From: an uncultured Catenibacterium sp.
GTDB taxonomy: Bacteria; Bacillota_I; Bacilli_A; Erysipelotrichales; Coprobacillaceae
Assembly: GCF_900764565.1 (NCBI RefSeq)
Contig: NZ_CAAFOM010000082.1
Span: 1 to 24,579, forward strand
DNA: 24,579 bases
Reading direction: 5' to 3'
A model generated the notes under the pieces. That model saw nothing but the letters and a program-made list of their open reading frames with translations, was not told the DNA's origin and did no database searches. Positions 16,361 through 23,034 of this stretch are shown piece by piece. The position numbers were made by a program, and so were the translations under genes. How positions within the stretch are numbered: position 1 is the first letter of the stretch; each line of letters starts with the position of its first letter.

Positions 16361-17203
16361 TCTTTGTTTTAAGTTGTAGATCAGAATGAATGCACAGATA
16401 AAATCACCAATGAGTGATACAATAAATGGATAGAATGCATAAATATCCTTTAATGTTGGTAAGAATGATAAGACAAAGATCTTCTGTGAATAACATAAGA
16501 ACTTAATACCTATCACCATAAAGGCAATCATATAAGTAAACCATAAACAATAATGTGTATAGATACCGCCTGGCACAACATGCTTGAGTCTTTCATATTC
16601 ATTCTCTGTTCCTCTATTATGAGATAACTTGATATACATATTCTTATATATCTTGAGATTCATACGTGAGAACATAATGATAGGAATATAAAGCAATGTC
16701 CAGAAACCAATAGTGCCTAAGTAGGGACATAATAAACCACTCATAATAGAAGCACCCATACAAATATAAAAGGAACGTGGCATAGTGAATGTCATTCCTT
16801 CAGGATCAAAGTAATCATACAGTTCTCTTCCACCATAACGGTGTAACCATTTATTTCTTTCATCATAAACAGTCTTGATAGATAGGACATTAACCATTAA
16901 ACCAATCATATAGAGTACTGTATTCATTAACTCCCCTCTTTTATTAATAAGAGTCACAGTACTATCTCCATCTAATTGATATAAGAAAAGCATGATGACT
17001 GAAGTCACAACAACGAGCATCACAGATAAAATAAAGTATGCATTATAAAGCGTATCTTTTTCTGAATCATCAGCCTTTTTAATACGATATTCCATCAAGC
17101 CATAAAGACCTGTTTCTATTAATATTACAAGACTTCCTAAACCTATAGGAGGATTAATTAGGAAAATAAACCAGCTTATTAGCGATAAAATAATAGCGTT
17201 CAT
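16355..17203 (-). CDS. Multi-pass membrane protein of unknown function
   Basis: I do not recognise this 282-residue protein. Hydrophobic segments lie near residues 3-17, 19-36, 53-75, 92-110, 144-160, 163-179, 217-237 and 255-276, giving seven or eight membrane spans. Between spans 4 and 5 is a polar loop (about 111-143) with YGGRELYDYFDPEGM. A second loop (180-212) is rich in Lys, Arg and Asn. No enzyme or transporter motif is evident. The frame extends 14 codons upstream, but AAGGAG 8 bases before the ATG at 17203 supports that start. It follows the terminator of the second GH1 gene at close distance, so it is probably transcribed separately, and it is convergent with the ABC-F gene. Little more can be inferred from context. 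Confidence 0.7.
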   Translation of the reverse strand: MNAIILSLISWFIFLINPPIGLGSLVILIETGLYGLMEYRIKKADDSEKDTLYNAYFILSVMLVVVTSVIMLFLYQLDGDSTVTLINKRGELMNTVLYMIGLMVNVLSIKTVYDERNKWLHRYGGRELYDYFDPEGMTFTMPRSFYICMGASIMSGLLCPYLGTIGFWTLLYIPIIMFSRMNLKIYKNMYIKLSHNRGTENEYERLKHVVPGGIYTHYCLWFTYMIAFMVIGIKFLCYSQKIFVLSFLPTLKDIYAFYPFIVSLIGDFICAFILIYNLKQRN

Positions 17204-17224
17204 TTTTAATCTCCTTTCCCACCT

Positions 17225-17230
17225 ATCATA
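17225..17230 (-). promoter_or_regulatory. Candidate -10 box of the membrane protein gene
   Basis: TATGAT on the minus strand about 21 bases before the start. The -35 position would fall in the loop of the GH1 terminator, so the promoter is weak or absent and readthrough may matter. Confidence 0.3.
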
Positions 17231-17233
17231 CAC

Positions 17234-17264
17234 TAAAAAAAACATCCGGAAAAGACCGGATGTT
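17234..17264 (-). terminator. Terminator of the second GH1 gene
   Basis: A perfect 9-bp stem (17241-17249 with 17256-17264) with a six-base loop, followed by eight T on the minus strand. Confidence 0.92.
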
Positions 17265-17270
17265 CATTTA

Positions 17271-18701
17271 TTATTCAACGTCGAAGTCGTCTGATAAGTC
17301 TTCACCATTAGTAGCGATGACTTTCTTATACCAGTAGAATGAATCTTTCTTATAACGATCAAGAGATCCTACTTCTTCATCTGTAGTATCTACATAGATG
17401 AAACCATATCTCTTTCTAATACCTTCATGAGTTGATACTAAGTCGATTGCTGACCAAGGACAGTAACCCATCATTTCGATGTTTTCTGTTACAGCCTTCT
17501 GTAACTGTTCGATATGTGCTCTTAAGTATGCAATTCTGTAGTTATCATGAACACGACCATCTTCTAATGTATCGTAAGCACCTAAACCATTTTCAGTAAC
17601 GATCATTGGTAAATGATAACGAGAATACATTTCTCTCATAGTTGCTAAGAAACCATCAGGGTCAATTTCCCAACCGAATTCAGTCTTCTTAAGGTTTGGA
17701 TTTGCATATCCCTTATAGTAGCCTGCTTCACCACGAGATGACTGCTGGTCTGCACCTGGATCTAATTCATCATCAGCAGTTGAATGCTGTACAGTTGCAG
17801 TTGAATAGTAGTTGAAACCAATGAAGTCTGGATGTGCATTCTTCATTGCTTCTTCATCACCTTCAGCAAATGTAGGTGTTGCATCATTTTCTTCTAAGTA
17901 AGTCCATACTAAGTTATTATATCTTCCATAAACAGCCATATCTAGATATAACCAGTTTCTGATTGCATTGAATTCCTGAGCTGCTAGGTTATCTTCTGGC
18001 TTACAAGATGCTGAATATACATAAGAGATGTTTGGAGCTGGACCAATCTTAGCATTTGGAAGCATTTCATGACATAAAACCATAGCTTTAGCCTGAGCCA
18101 CTAACATATGGTGGTTCTGCTGATATACTTCTTTTAATACATTTGTAGTACCTTCAGGAATTCTTAATGTACCAATAAGTGGTCCAACTAAAGTAAGCAT
18201 GTTCTGTTCGTTGATAGTTAACCAATATTTAACTCTATCACCGAAGTTTTCAAACATAACCTTAGCAAAGTTAACGAACCAGTCTACTGATTCAGGGTTA
18301 GACCAAGAACCTCTCTTGTCTAATGCATCAGGCATATCGAAGTGGAACATAGTCACTAATGGTTCGATATTATATTCTAAACATGTATTAATCACATCAT
18401 TGTAATGATCGATACCTGCCTGGTTGATTTCACCAGTTCCATTAGGAAGTAATCTAGTCCAAGCGATTGAGAAACGGTATGTCTTGAATCCCATTTCAGC
18501 CATTAACTTGATATCTTCTTTATAACGATGATAGTGATCTGCACATACATCTAAAGATGAAGTTCCTGCTGGTAATTCTTTAACATCCTGACAAGATGGA
18601 CCTTTACCATCTGATAAGTTTGCACCTTCTACCTGGTAAGCTGAAGTAGAAGCGCCCCATAAGAAATCTTTTGGAAATGCTTTTAATTTGTTGTCTAACA
18701 T
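17271..18701 (-). CDS. 6-phospho-beta-glucosidase, GH1 (second copy)
   Basis: Cytoplasmic GH1 phospho-glycosidase, 476 residues, complete. Motifs: FLWGASTSAYQVEGA (13-27), acid/base Glu165 in TINEQN, nucleophile Glu370 in VTENGLGAYD, and the phosphate-binding Ser423, Lys430 and Tyr432 in LVSTHEGIRKRYGFIYVD. This Ser-Lys-Tyr spacing is the one seen in 6-phospho-beta-galactosidase and 6-phospho-beta-glucosidase. AAGGAG lies about 8 bases before the ATG. It is a single-gene unit with its own TATAAT and a strong terminator. Compared with the gene at 6755-8218, the N-terminal region lacks the longer insertion after residue 35, so the two probably differ in substrate. The lactose/cellobiose-type PTS IIC about 4.3 kb away could supply substrate. 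Confidence 0.92.
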   Translation of the reverse strand: MLDNKLKAFPKDFLWGASTSAYQVEGANLSDGKGPSCQDVKELPAGTSSLDVCADHYHRYKEDIKLMAEMGFKTYRFSIAWTRLLPNGTGEINQAGIDHYNDVINTCLEYNIEPLVTMFHFDMPDALDKRGSWSNPESVDWFVNFAKVMFENFGDRVKYWLTINEQNMLTLVGPLIGTLRIPEGTTNVLKEVYQQNHHMLVAQAKAMVLCHEMLPNAKIGPAPNISYVYSASCKPEDNLAAQEFNAIRNWLYLDMAVYGRYNNLVWTYLEENDATPTFAEGDEEAMKNAHPDFIGFNYYSTATVQHSTADDELDPGADQQSSRGEAGYYKGYANPNLKKTEFGWEIDPDGFLATMREMYSRYHLPMIVTENGLGAYDTLEDGRVHDNYRIAYLRAHIEQLQKAVTENIEMMGYCPWSAIDLVSTHEGIRKRYGFIYVDTTDEEVGSLDRYKKDSFYWYKKVIATNGEDLSDDFDVE

Positions 18702-18731
18702 TTTTCGTGTCTCCTTTTCTTTTCTGATACC

Positions 18732-18774
18732 ATTATAACGAAAGAATTCTTAAAATAGGATTCTTTTCAATTCT
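18732..18774 (-). promoter_or_regulatory. Promoter region of the second GH1 gene with ATTCT/AGAAT repeats
   Basis: TATAAT on the minus strand (18732-18737) lacks a good -35. The next bases hold a palindrome AAGAATTCTT (18743-18752 region) and further ATTCT copies at 18760-18764 and 18770-18774. A regulated promoter is plausible. Confidence 0.45.
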
Positions 18775-18776
18775 AG

Positions 18777-18807
18777 AAAAAAAGAGAAAATGTTTTCACA
18801 TTTTCTC
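18777..18807 (-). terminator. Terminator of the GNAT gene
   Basis: A perfect 9-bp stem (18784-18792 with 18799-18807) with a six-base loop, followed by seven T on the minus strand. Confidence 0.85.
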
Positions 18808-18839
18808 GCTTATCTAGCACTTTTTTTGTAAAAAGTATT

Positions 18840-19301
18840 TTAAATTTTCTTTTCCATAAGATATCTTAAGAGTCTTTCTCCACGTCTTTCATTGATTTGT
18901 TCTTCAATGACTGTATAACCCTTAGATTCAAAGAATGGTTTAGATGTAATAGATGAAGTCACATTAATGACATGACAATCATGTTTTTTTGCATAGGCTT
19001 CTAAATCTTCTACAAGTTTTGATGCAATCCCTTTTCTTAAATAATCAGGATGAACATATAAACGATCTAAATAACCTGTTTTACCAATATTACCAAACGC
19101 AATCAACTTATCATCTTCTTCTACTACGATAGTATGATTCTTTTCCAATGACTTTTCCCAATGATATTCATTGGCTTCTTTTGGTGCAATGGCTTCTAAT
19201 TGGTCTTCTGTATAATCATTCTTATTGACTTCATGAACAGTGACATAAAATAAATCCATAACTGCATGAAGATCTGTGTTCTTGTATTCTCTAAATTCCA
19301 T
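18840..19301 (-). CDS. GNAT family N-acetyltransferase
   Basis: Acetyl-CoA-dependent acyltransferase of 153 residues, a single GNAT domain. The acetyl-CoA pyrophosphate loop is R89-K-G-I-A in LYVHPDYLRKGIASKL (81-96). The preceding strand (LIAFGNIGKTGYLDRLYV) and the closing SKPFFESKGYTVIEE (120-134) complete the fold. The pattern is like the YafP-type group, often of unknown substrate. GAGGTGAT lies about 7 bases upstream of the ATG. It stands alone between terminators, downstream of glnN, with its own TATAAT at 19329-19334. The acceptor could be a small molecule or a protein N-terminus and cannot be read from sequence. Confidence 0.88.
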   Translation of the reverse strand: MEFREYKNTDLHAVMDLFYVTVHEVNKNDYTEDQLEAIAPKEANEYHWEKSLEKNHTIVVEEDDKLIAFGNIGKTGYLDRLYVHPDYLRKGIASKLVEDLEAYAKKHDCHVINVTSSITSKPFFESKGYTVIEEQINERRGERLLRYLMEKKI

Positions 19302-19328
19302 TTATATCACCTCTATTTCATACATCAC

Positions 19329-19334
19329 ATTATA
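19329..19334 (-). promoter_or_regulatory. -10 box of the GNAT gene
   Basis: A consensus TATAAT on the minus strand about 27 bases before the ATG. At 17-base spacing the -35 position is the T-tract of the glnN terminator. Confidence 0.45.
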
Positions 19335-19349
19335 CCATTATTCGAAGAT

Positions 19350-19374
19350 AAAAAAAACGGTCATTAGACCGTTT
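19350..19374 (-). terminator. Terminator of glnN
   Basis: A perfect 8-bp stem (19355-19362 with 19367-19374), four-base loop, and T-tract on the minus strand. It lies a few bases after the glnN stop. Confidence 0.9.
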
Positions 19375-19378
19375 CTAT

Positions 19379-21460
19379 TTATACACCGAATAATAAATCG
19401 ATATAGTTTGGAATTGGATACTGCTGGGCACTTACTTTAGTTTCTAAGCTATCAGCAGTTGCACGTAATGCATCCATTGCAGGGATAACTAAATCCTTCC
19501 ATGCAGTTGCAGTATCTAATGTAGAAGTAGTAGTTGCATCTGCTTTATTGATAGCATCTTCTAATGCAATCATCTGTTCACGCATAGTTGAAAGTAAAGA
19601 AGTTAATACCTTTAAGTCTTCAACCATGAATGTATTGTCTACACCAGCCTTAGCAACTTCTTTTGCATCATTAGCTAAAGTACCACATGCTTTTACATAT
19701 GCTGGATATAATTCAGTCTTAGCCATTGATAAAGCTGTTAAAGCTTCAACACGGATTGTCTTAGCATAGTTGTCTAACTGGATGTCATAACGTGAATCAA
19801 TTTCAGCTTCAGTTAATACACCATGTTTTACAAACATTTTACGGATTTCAGGCTTTAATAAGCATGAACATGCATCTACTGAGTTAGCATGGTTAGGTAA
19901 TCCACGTCTTGCAGCTTCTTCTTTCCATTCATCTGAATAACCATCACCATTGAAGATAATTCTTTCATGATCTTTGAAGAATTCTCTGATGATATCATCT
20001 AATGATTCACCAGCATCTAACTTAGCAGCCATCTGATCATATTCTTCAGCCATGATAGCATTTAACATAGTGTTAACTGCTGCAACTGACTGAGATGAAC
20101 CAACCATACGGAATTCAAATTTATTACCTGTGAAGGCAAAAGGAGATGTTCTGTTTCTGTCTGTTGAGTCTTTAGAGAAATCAGGGATAACTGATACACC
20201 AGTAGTGAATCTTTCACCTGTAGTAGCATTTAATTCTTCACCATCAATGATTGCTTTAATAACTTTATTTAAGTCATCACCAACGAATGCTGAAACAATT
20301 GCAGGTGGTGCTTCGTTTGCACCAAGTCTGTGGTCATTACCAGCACATGCAGCAGATAATCTTAATAATTCAGCATATTCATCAACACCCTTGATAGCAC
20401 ATGCAAGAGTAGCTAAGAAAGGCTTATTGTTGATTGGATCAGGTCCAGGATTAAATAAGTTAATACCAGTATTAGTCATTAATGACCAGTTGTTATGTTT
20501 ACCAGAACCGTTAACACCTTCAAATGGTTTTTCATGTAATAAACATCTTAAACCATGTTTCTTAGCAATATCCTGAGATAACTGCATAACTAATGCGTTG
20601 TTATCAGCTGTTACGTTAGCTACTGTATATACACAAGCTACTTCATGCTGTGCAGGAGCTACTTCGTTATGCTTAGTCTTTGAAGGAATACCATATTTCC
20701 ATAATTCGTTGTCAAGATCCTTCATGAAGGCACCTACTTTACGTTTAATAGAACCAAAGTAGTGATCTTCTAATTCCTGACCTTTAGGAGCAGGAGCACC
20801 ATAAAGAGTACGACCAGTTAACTTTAAGTCAACTCTCTTCTGCCAGTATTCATCTAATACTAGGAAATATTCCTGTTCAGCACCAACTGAAGCAGTGACT
20901 TTATCAACACCTTCTACACCAATCTTAGTTAATAAGTTAGAAGCTGATGCACTTAAAGCATCACATGCACGTAATAATGGAGTCTTTTTATCAAGTGCTT
21001 CACCAGTATAAGAACAGAATAATGTAGGAATATATAAGCTACCATCTTTTACAAAGGCTGGAGAAGTACAATCCCATGCAGTATAACCACGTGCTTCGAA
21101 AGTAGCACGAATACCACCAGATGGGAAAGAAGAGGCATCAGGTTCACCTTTTCTTAATGTCTTACCACTGAATTCAAGAACTGCTCCACCATTTCCGTCT
21201 GGTTCTAAGAAAGCATCATGCTTTTCTGCAGTTAAACCAGTCATTGGCATAAACCAGTGAGTGAAATGTGTAGCACCATTTTCTACAGCCCAGATCTTCA
21301 TTGCATTTGCGATTACTGTCGCAACTTCTTTTGAAAGAGGTTCTCCCTTATCTAGAGCTTCATGGAAAGCTTTATAAATAGATTTAGGAATGCGTTCCTT
21401 CATAGTTTCGTCGTTAAACGTATAACGACCATATTCATCTAAAAGTTTGTTCATTTCCAT
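19379..21460 (-). CDS. glnN: Glutamine synthetase type III
   Basis: ATP-dependent amidation of glutamate to glutamine, cytoplasmic, in ammonia assimilation. At 693 residues it matches the GSIII family, distinct from the 440-470-residue GSI. Catalytic blocks: SVGAEQEYF (191-199), KHNEVAPAQHE (263-273) and NGSGKHNNWS (317-326), then NDHRLGANEAPPA for the ATP and glutamate site. The N-terminal GSIII-specific region carries WFMPMTGLTAEKHDAF (69-84). The start ATG at 21460 has AAGGAG about 10 bases upstream; an ATG two codons later is less well placed. It has a strong promoter and its own terminator, and lies divergently from an atypical response regulator. That arrangement suggests local control. 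Adenylylation or GlnR-type feedback cannot be judged here. Confidence 0.96.
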   Translation of the reverse strand: MEMNKLLDEYGRYTFNDETMKERIPKSIYKAFHEALDKGEPLSKEVATVIANAMKIWAVENGATHFTHWFMPMTGLTAEKHDAFLEPDGNGGAVLEFSGKTLRKGEPDASSFPSGGIRATFEARGYTAWDCTSPAFVKDGSLYIPTLFCSYTGEALDKKTPLLRACDALSASASNLLTKIGVEGVDKVTASVGAEQEYFLVLDEYWQKRVDLKLTGRTLYGAPAPKGQELEDHYFGSIKRKVGAFMKDLDNELWKYGIPSKTKHNEVAPAQHEVACVYTVANVTADNNALVMQLSQDIAKKHGLRCLLHEKPFEGVNGSGKHNNWSLMTNTGINLFNPGPDPINNKPFLATLACAIKGVDEYAELLRLSAACAGNDHRLGANEAPPAIVSAFVGDDLNKVIKAIIDGEELNATTGERFTTGVSVIPDFSKDSTDRNRTSPFAFTGNKFEFRMVGSSQSVAAVNTMLNAIMAEEYDQMAAKLDAGESLDDIIREFFKDHERIIFNGDGYSDEWKEEAARRGLPNHANSVDACSCLLKPEIRKMFVKHGVLTEAEIDSRYDIQLDNYAKTIRVEALTALSMAKTELYPAYVKACGTLANDAKEVAKAGVDNTFMVEDLKVLTSLLSTMREQMIALEDAINKADATTTSTLDTATAWKDLVIPAMDALRATADSLETKVSAQQYPIPNYIDLLFGV

Positions 21461-21488
21461 ACGATTACATCTCCTTTTTATGGGTATG

Positions 21489-21517
21489 ATTGTAGCAATA
21501 AAAAATATTTACGTCAA
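21489..21517 (-). promoter_or_regulatory. Promoter of glnN
   Basis: TTGACG (21512-21517), 17 bases, TACAAT (21489-21494) with TG one base upstream: a near-consensus extended promoter about 28 bases before the start codon. A further TGTGATAAT lies upstream on the same strand near 21580 and could be a second, weaker -10. Confidence 0.8.
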
Positions 21518-21533
21518 CACTTTTTTATCACTG

Positions 21534-21566
21534 TGCAATAATTTTTATCATTCACTCCTTATTGCA
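21534..21566. repeat. Inverted repeat TGCAATAA-N17-TTATTGCA between glnN and the regulator gene
   Basis: Perfect 8-base arms at 21534-21541 and 21559-21566. A third GCAATAA (21495-21501) overlaps the spacer of the glnN promoter, 40 bases from the first copy. This looks like a regulator binding array in the 230-base intergenic region, upstream of the glnN -35. No riboswitch-like fold was seen. Confidence 0.5.
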
Positions 21567-21644
21567 AACACATATTATCACAAAATGTAGGCTTTTAACT
21601 ACTCTAATTCAATAATTTTCACTTTTTAAAAAATATCACCCAAC

Positions 21645-21673
21645 TTGTTATTTAATTCCGAAAAGATTATAAT
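21645..21673 (+). promoter_or_regulatory. Promoter of the orphan regulator gene
   Basis: TTGTTA (21645-21650), 17 bases, TATAAT (21668-21673), 18 bases before the preferred ATG. Confidence 0.65.
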
Positions 21674-21691
21674 TGTGGCGAGGTGAAAAAT

Positions 21692-22372
21692 ATGTTTGGA
21701 AAACAGAAAACATTGATCATAGATCATAATAGTGAACGTAATGATCGTATTAAGAATTATCTTGATCAGGATCATTTTATTTGTGATCAAGCAAAAACTT
21801 TAGATGAATATAATGACCTTTATTTTGTTAATACTTATGACTGTATTATTCTTGAAGATGTATTCCCAGGTATTAATACAACTAAATTCTTAGTAAAGAA
21901 CAGACGTAAATCACAGGCTATTACTATAGTGATGAGTGATATGTTGAATGAAGCTTATTTAGAAGATTTATTAGATGCAGGTGCGGATGATTATATCGTT
22001 GCACCATTCTCACTCACTGCTTTATTAAGAAAAATACAGGATGTCTATAAGATGGGTGTCTTAAGACCTAGAAAGATCTATCGCTTTAAAGATATTATTC
22101 TAGACGATACTGCCAAGACAGTTTCATTGAATGATCATGCAGTGACACTTACTAAAAATGAATTCAAACTATTAAAAATGTTGATGTCTCATCCTTATCA
22201 GCCTTATACTTCTACTAAAATATTTGAAAGTATCTGGGGTGATAGTGTTTATGCAGATGATCAATCAGTCATGAACTTAGTGAGTTCACTTATAATAAAA
22301 CTCAATAACACAGGTGCCCATGAAGAATATATAAGACGTTTTGGCGCAAACTCTTATAAAATGGCAATATAG
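21692..22372 (+). CDS. Orphan OmpR-family regulator with degenerate receiver domain
   Basis: Predicted DNA-binding regulator of 226 residues: a receiver-like domain (about 4-115) and an OmpR/PhoB winged helix (about 128-226, with LTKNEFKLLKMLM and the closing RRFGANSYKM). In the receiver, the acidic pair is Asp11-His12 instead of Asp-Asp. In IILEDVFPG the residue four before Pro, the usual phospho-Asp, is Glu55. Ser82 fills the Thr/Ser position, and the conserved Lys before the cis-Pro is Ala104 (VAPFS). Normal phosphorylation is therefore unlikely. No histidine kinase is adjacent. An in-frame GTG at 21683 is rejected as start because it lies inside the GAGGTG ribosome site. Divergent from glnN; actinobacterial GlnR, also an atypical OmpR-type regulator of glutamine synthetase, is a suggestive parallel but not evidence of orthology. 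Confidence 0.88.
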   Translation: MFGKQKTLIIDHNSERNDRIKNYLDQDHFICDQAKTLDEYNDLYFVNTYDCIILEDVFPGINTTKFLVKNRRKSQAITIVMSDMLNEAYLEDLLDAGADDYIVAPFSLTALLRKIQDVYKMGVLRPRKIYRFKDIILDDTAKTVSLNDHAVTLTKNEFKLLKMLMSHPYQPYTSTKIFESIWGDSVYADDQSVMNLVSSLIIKLNNTGAHEEYIRRFGANSYKMAI

Positions 22373-22406
22373 AAAAAAAAGAATGCAAATCGCATTCTTT
22401 TCTTTT
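22370..22406. terminator. Bidirectional terminator between the regulator and PH-like genes
   Basis: A perfect 10-bp stem (22377-22386 with 22392-22401) around a five-base loop, with T-rich tails on both strands. Confidence 0.88.
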
Positions 22407-22914
22407 AGCTTCTCTTATTGATTTTTCTACGTCTTCTGTTTTCGCGTCTTTCTTTCTTTTCAATCTTACGATGCTGGTCAGTATAGTCCGCTACTGTACA
22501 GTGAATACGTTTATTAGATTCACAAATTGCATCTACAAATTCATATCTGTCTTTTGGGAATGTACTATATCTCTTCTTTAAATCTGTATAAAGTTCAATA
22601 GCATGAGGTCTAGTGACTAAGTCTGCCATTCTTGATACTGGATCACAAATGACTTCGCATGTCATTAAATCTACTTCTTTCTGTGGTAATAATCTTCTCT
22701 TGAAGATCAAAGTTTTGCCATCGACGATATATTTATAAGGACGACATCCTAAGAAATAAAGATACATTGCAGCTAAGAAAATTGACACAATAATAAATGA
22801 CTGCTGATCTAATGATTTTAATACAAACATGACGATATCATAAACCCAAACAAGAGTTAAAGCGCCTAGCCAAATACCAACAGCTAGATTTGGTTTTACC
22901 TTGAATTCTTTCAT
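22405..22914 (-). CDS. Two-TM membrane protein with PH-like domain
   Basis: A 169-residue protein of uncertain role. Residues 11-33 and 38-56 are two membrane spans forming a hairpin. Residues about 58-135 (YKYIVDGKTLIFKRRLLPQK onwards) resemble the bacterial PH fold found after paired TMs in YdbS/DUF304-like proteins. The tail 145-169 is strongly basic (RKIEKKERRENRRRRKINKR), which could bind phospholipid or nucleic acid. The reading frame is open to a GTG at 22929, but I prefer the ATG at 22914 with TGAGG 9 bases upstream; the choice is not certain. It has its own promoter and a terminator shared with the convergent regulator. The PH assignment is by pattern and moderate. Confidence 0.65.
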   Translation of the reverse strand: MKEFKVKPNLAVGIWLGALTLVWVYDIVMFVLKSLDQQSFIIVSIFLAAMYLYFLGCRPYKYIVDGKTLIFKRRLLPQKEVDLMTCEVICDPVSRMADLVTRPHAIELYTDLKKRYSTFPKDRYEFVDAICESNKRIHCTVADYTDQHRKIEKKERRENRRRRKINKRS

Positions 22915-22939
22915 AAAAAAAGGCCTCACTTTCCTTTCT

Positions 22940-22968
22940 ATTATACAATATTTAGCCCATTATTACAA
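22940..22968 (-). promoter_or_regulatory. Promoter of the PH-like gene
   Basis: TTGTAA (22963-22968), 17 bases, TATAAT (22940-22945) on the minus strand, about 25 bases before the ATG. Confidence 0.65.
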
Positions 22969-22969
22969 T

Positions 22970-22998
22970 AAAAAAAGAAGAGAGGCAATGCTCTCTTC
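22970..22998 (-). terminator. Terminator of the PTS IIC gene
   Basis: A perfect 8-bp stem (22977-22984 with 22991-22998) and a six-base loop, followed by seven T on the minus strand. Confidence 0.88.
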
Positions 22999-23034
22999 TC
23001 GATGTCGAAATTATTATAATAAATTTTAATTAAA

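Noticed and set aside
20130..20576. Long plus-strand open frame (148 codons) antisense to glnN
   Set aside because: No ribosome binding site, no recognisable domain, and the opposite strand holds the well-conserved GSIII active-site region. It is a by-product of codon use in glnN.
21440..21480. ATGTAA start-stop directly after the glnN ribosome site
   Set aside because: The ATG abuts the GGAG with no spacing, so initiation there is unlikely. Treated as chance.
21461..21691. Glutamine riboswitch upstream of glnN
   Set aside because: The leader from the mapped promoter is only about 30 bases, and no structured RNA is apparent in the rest of the region.
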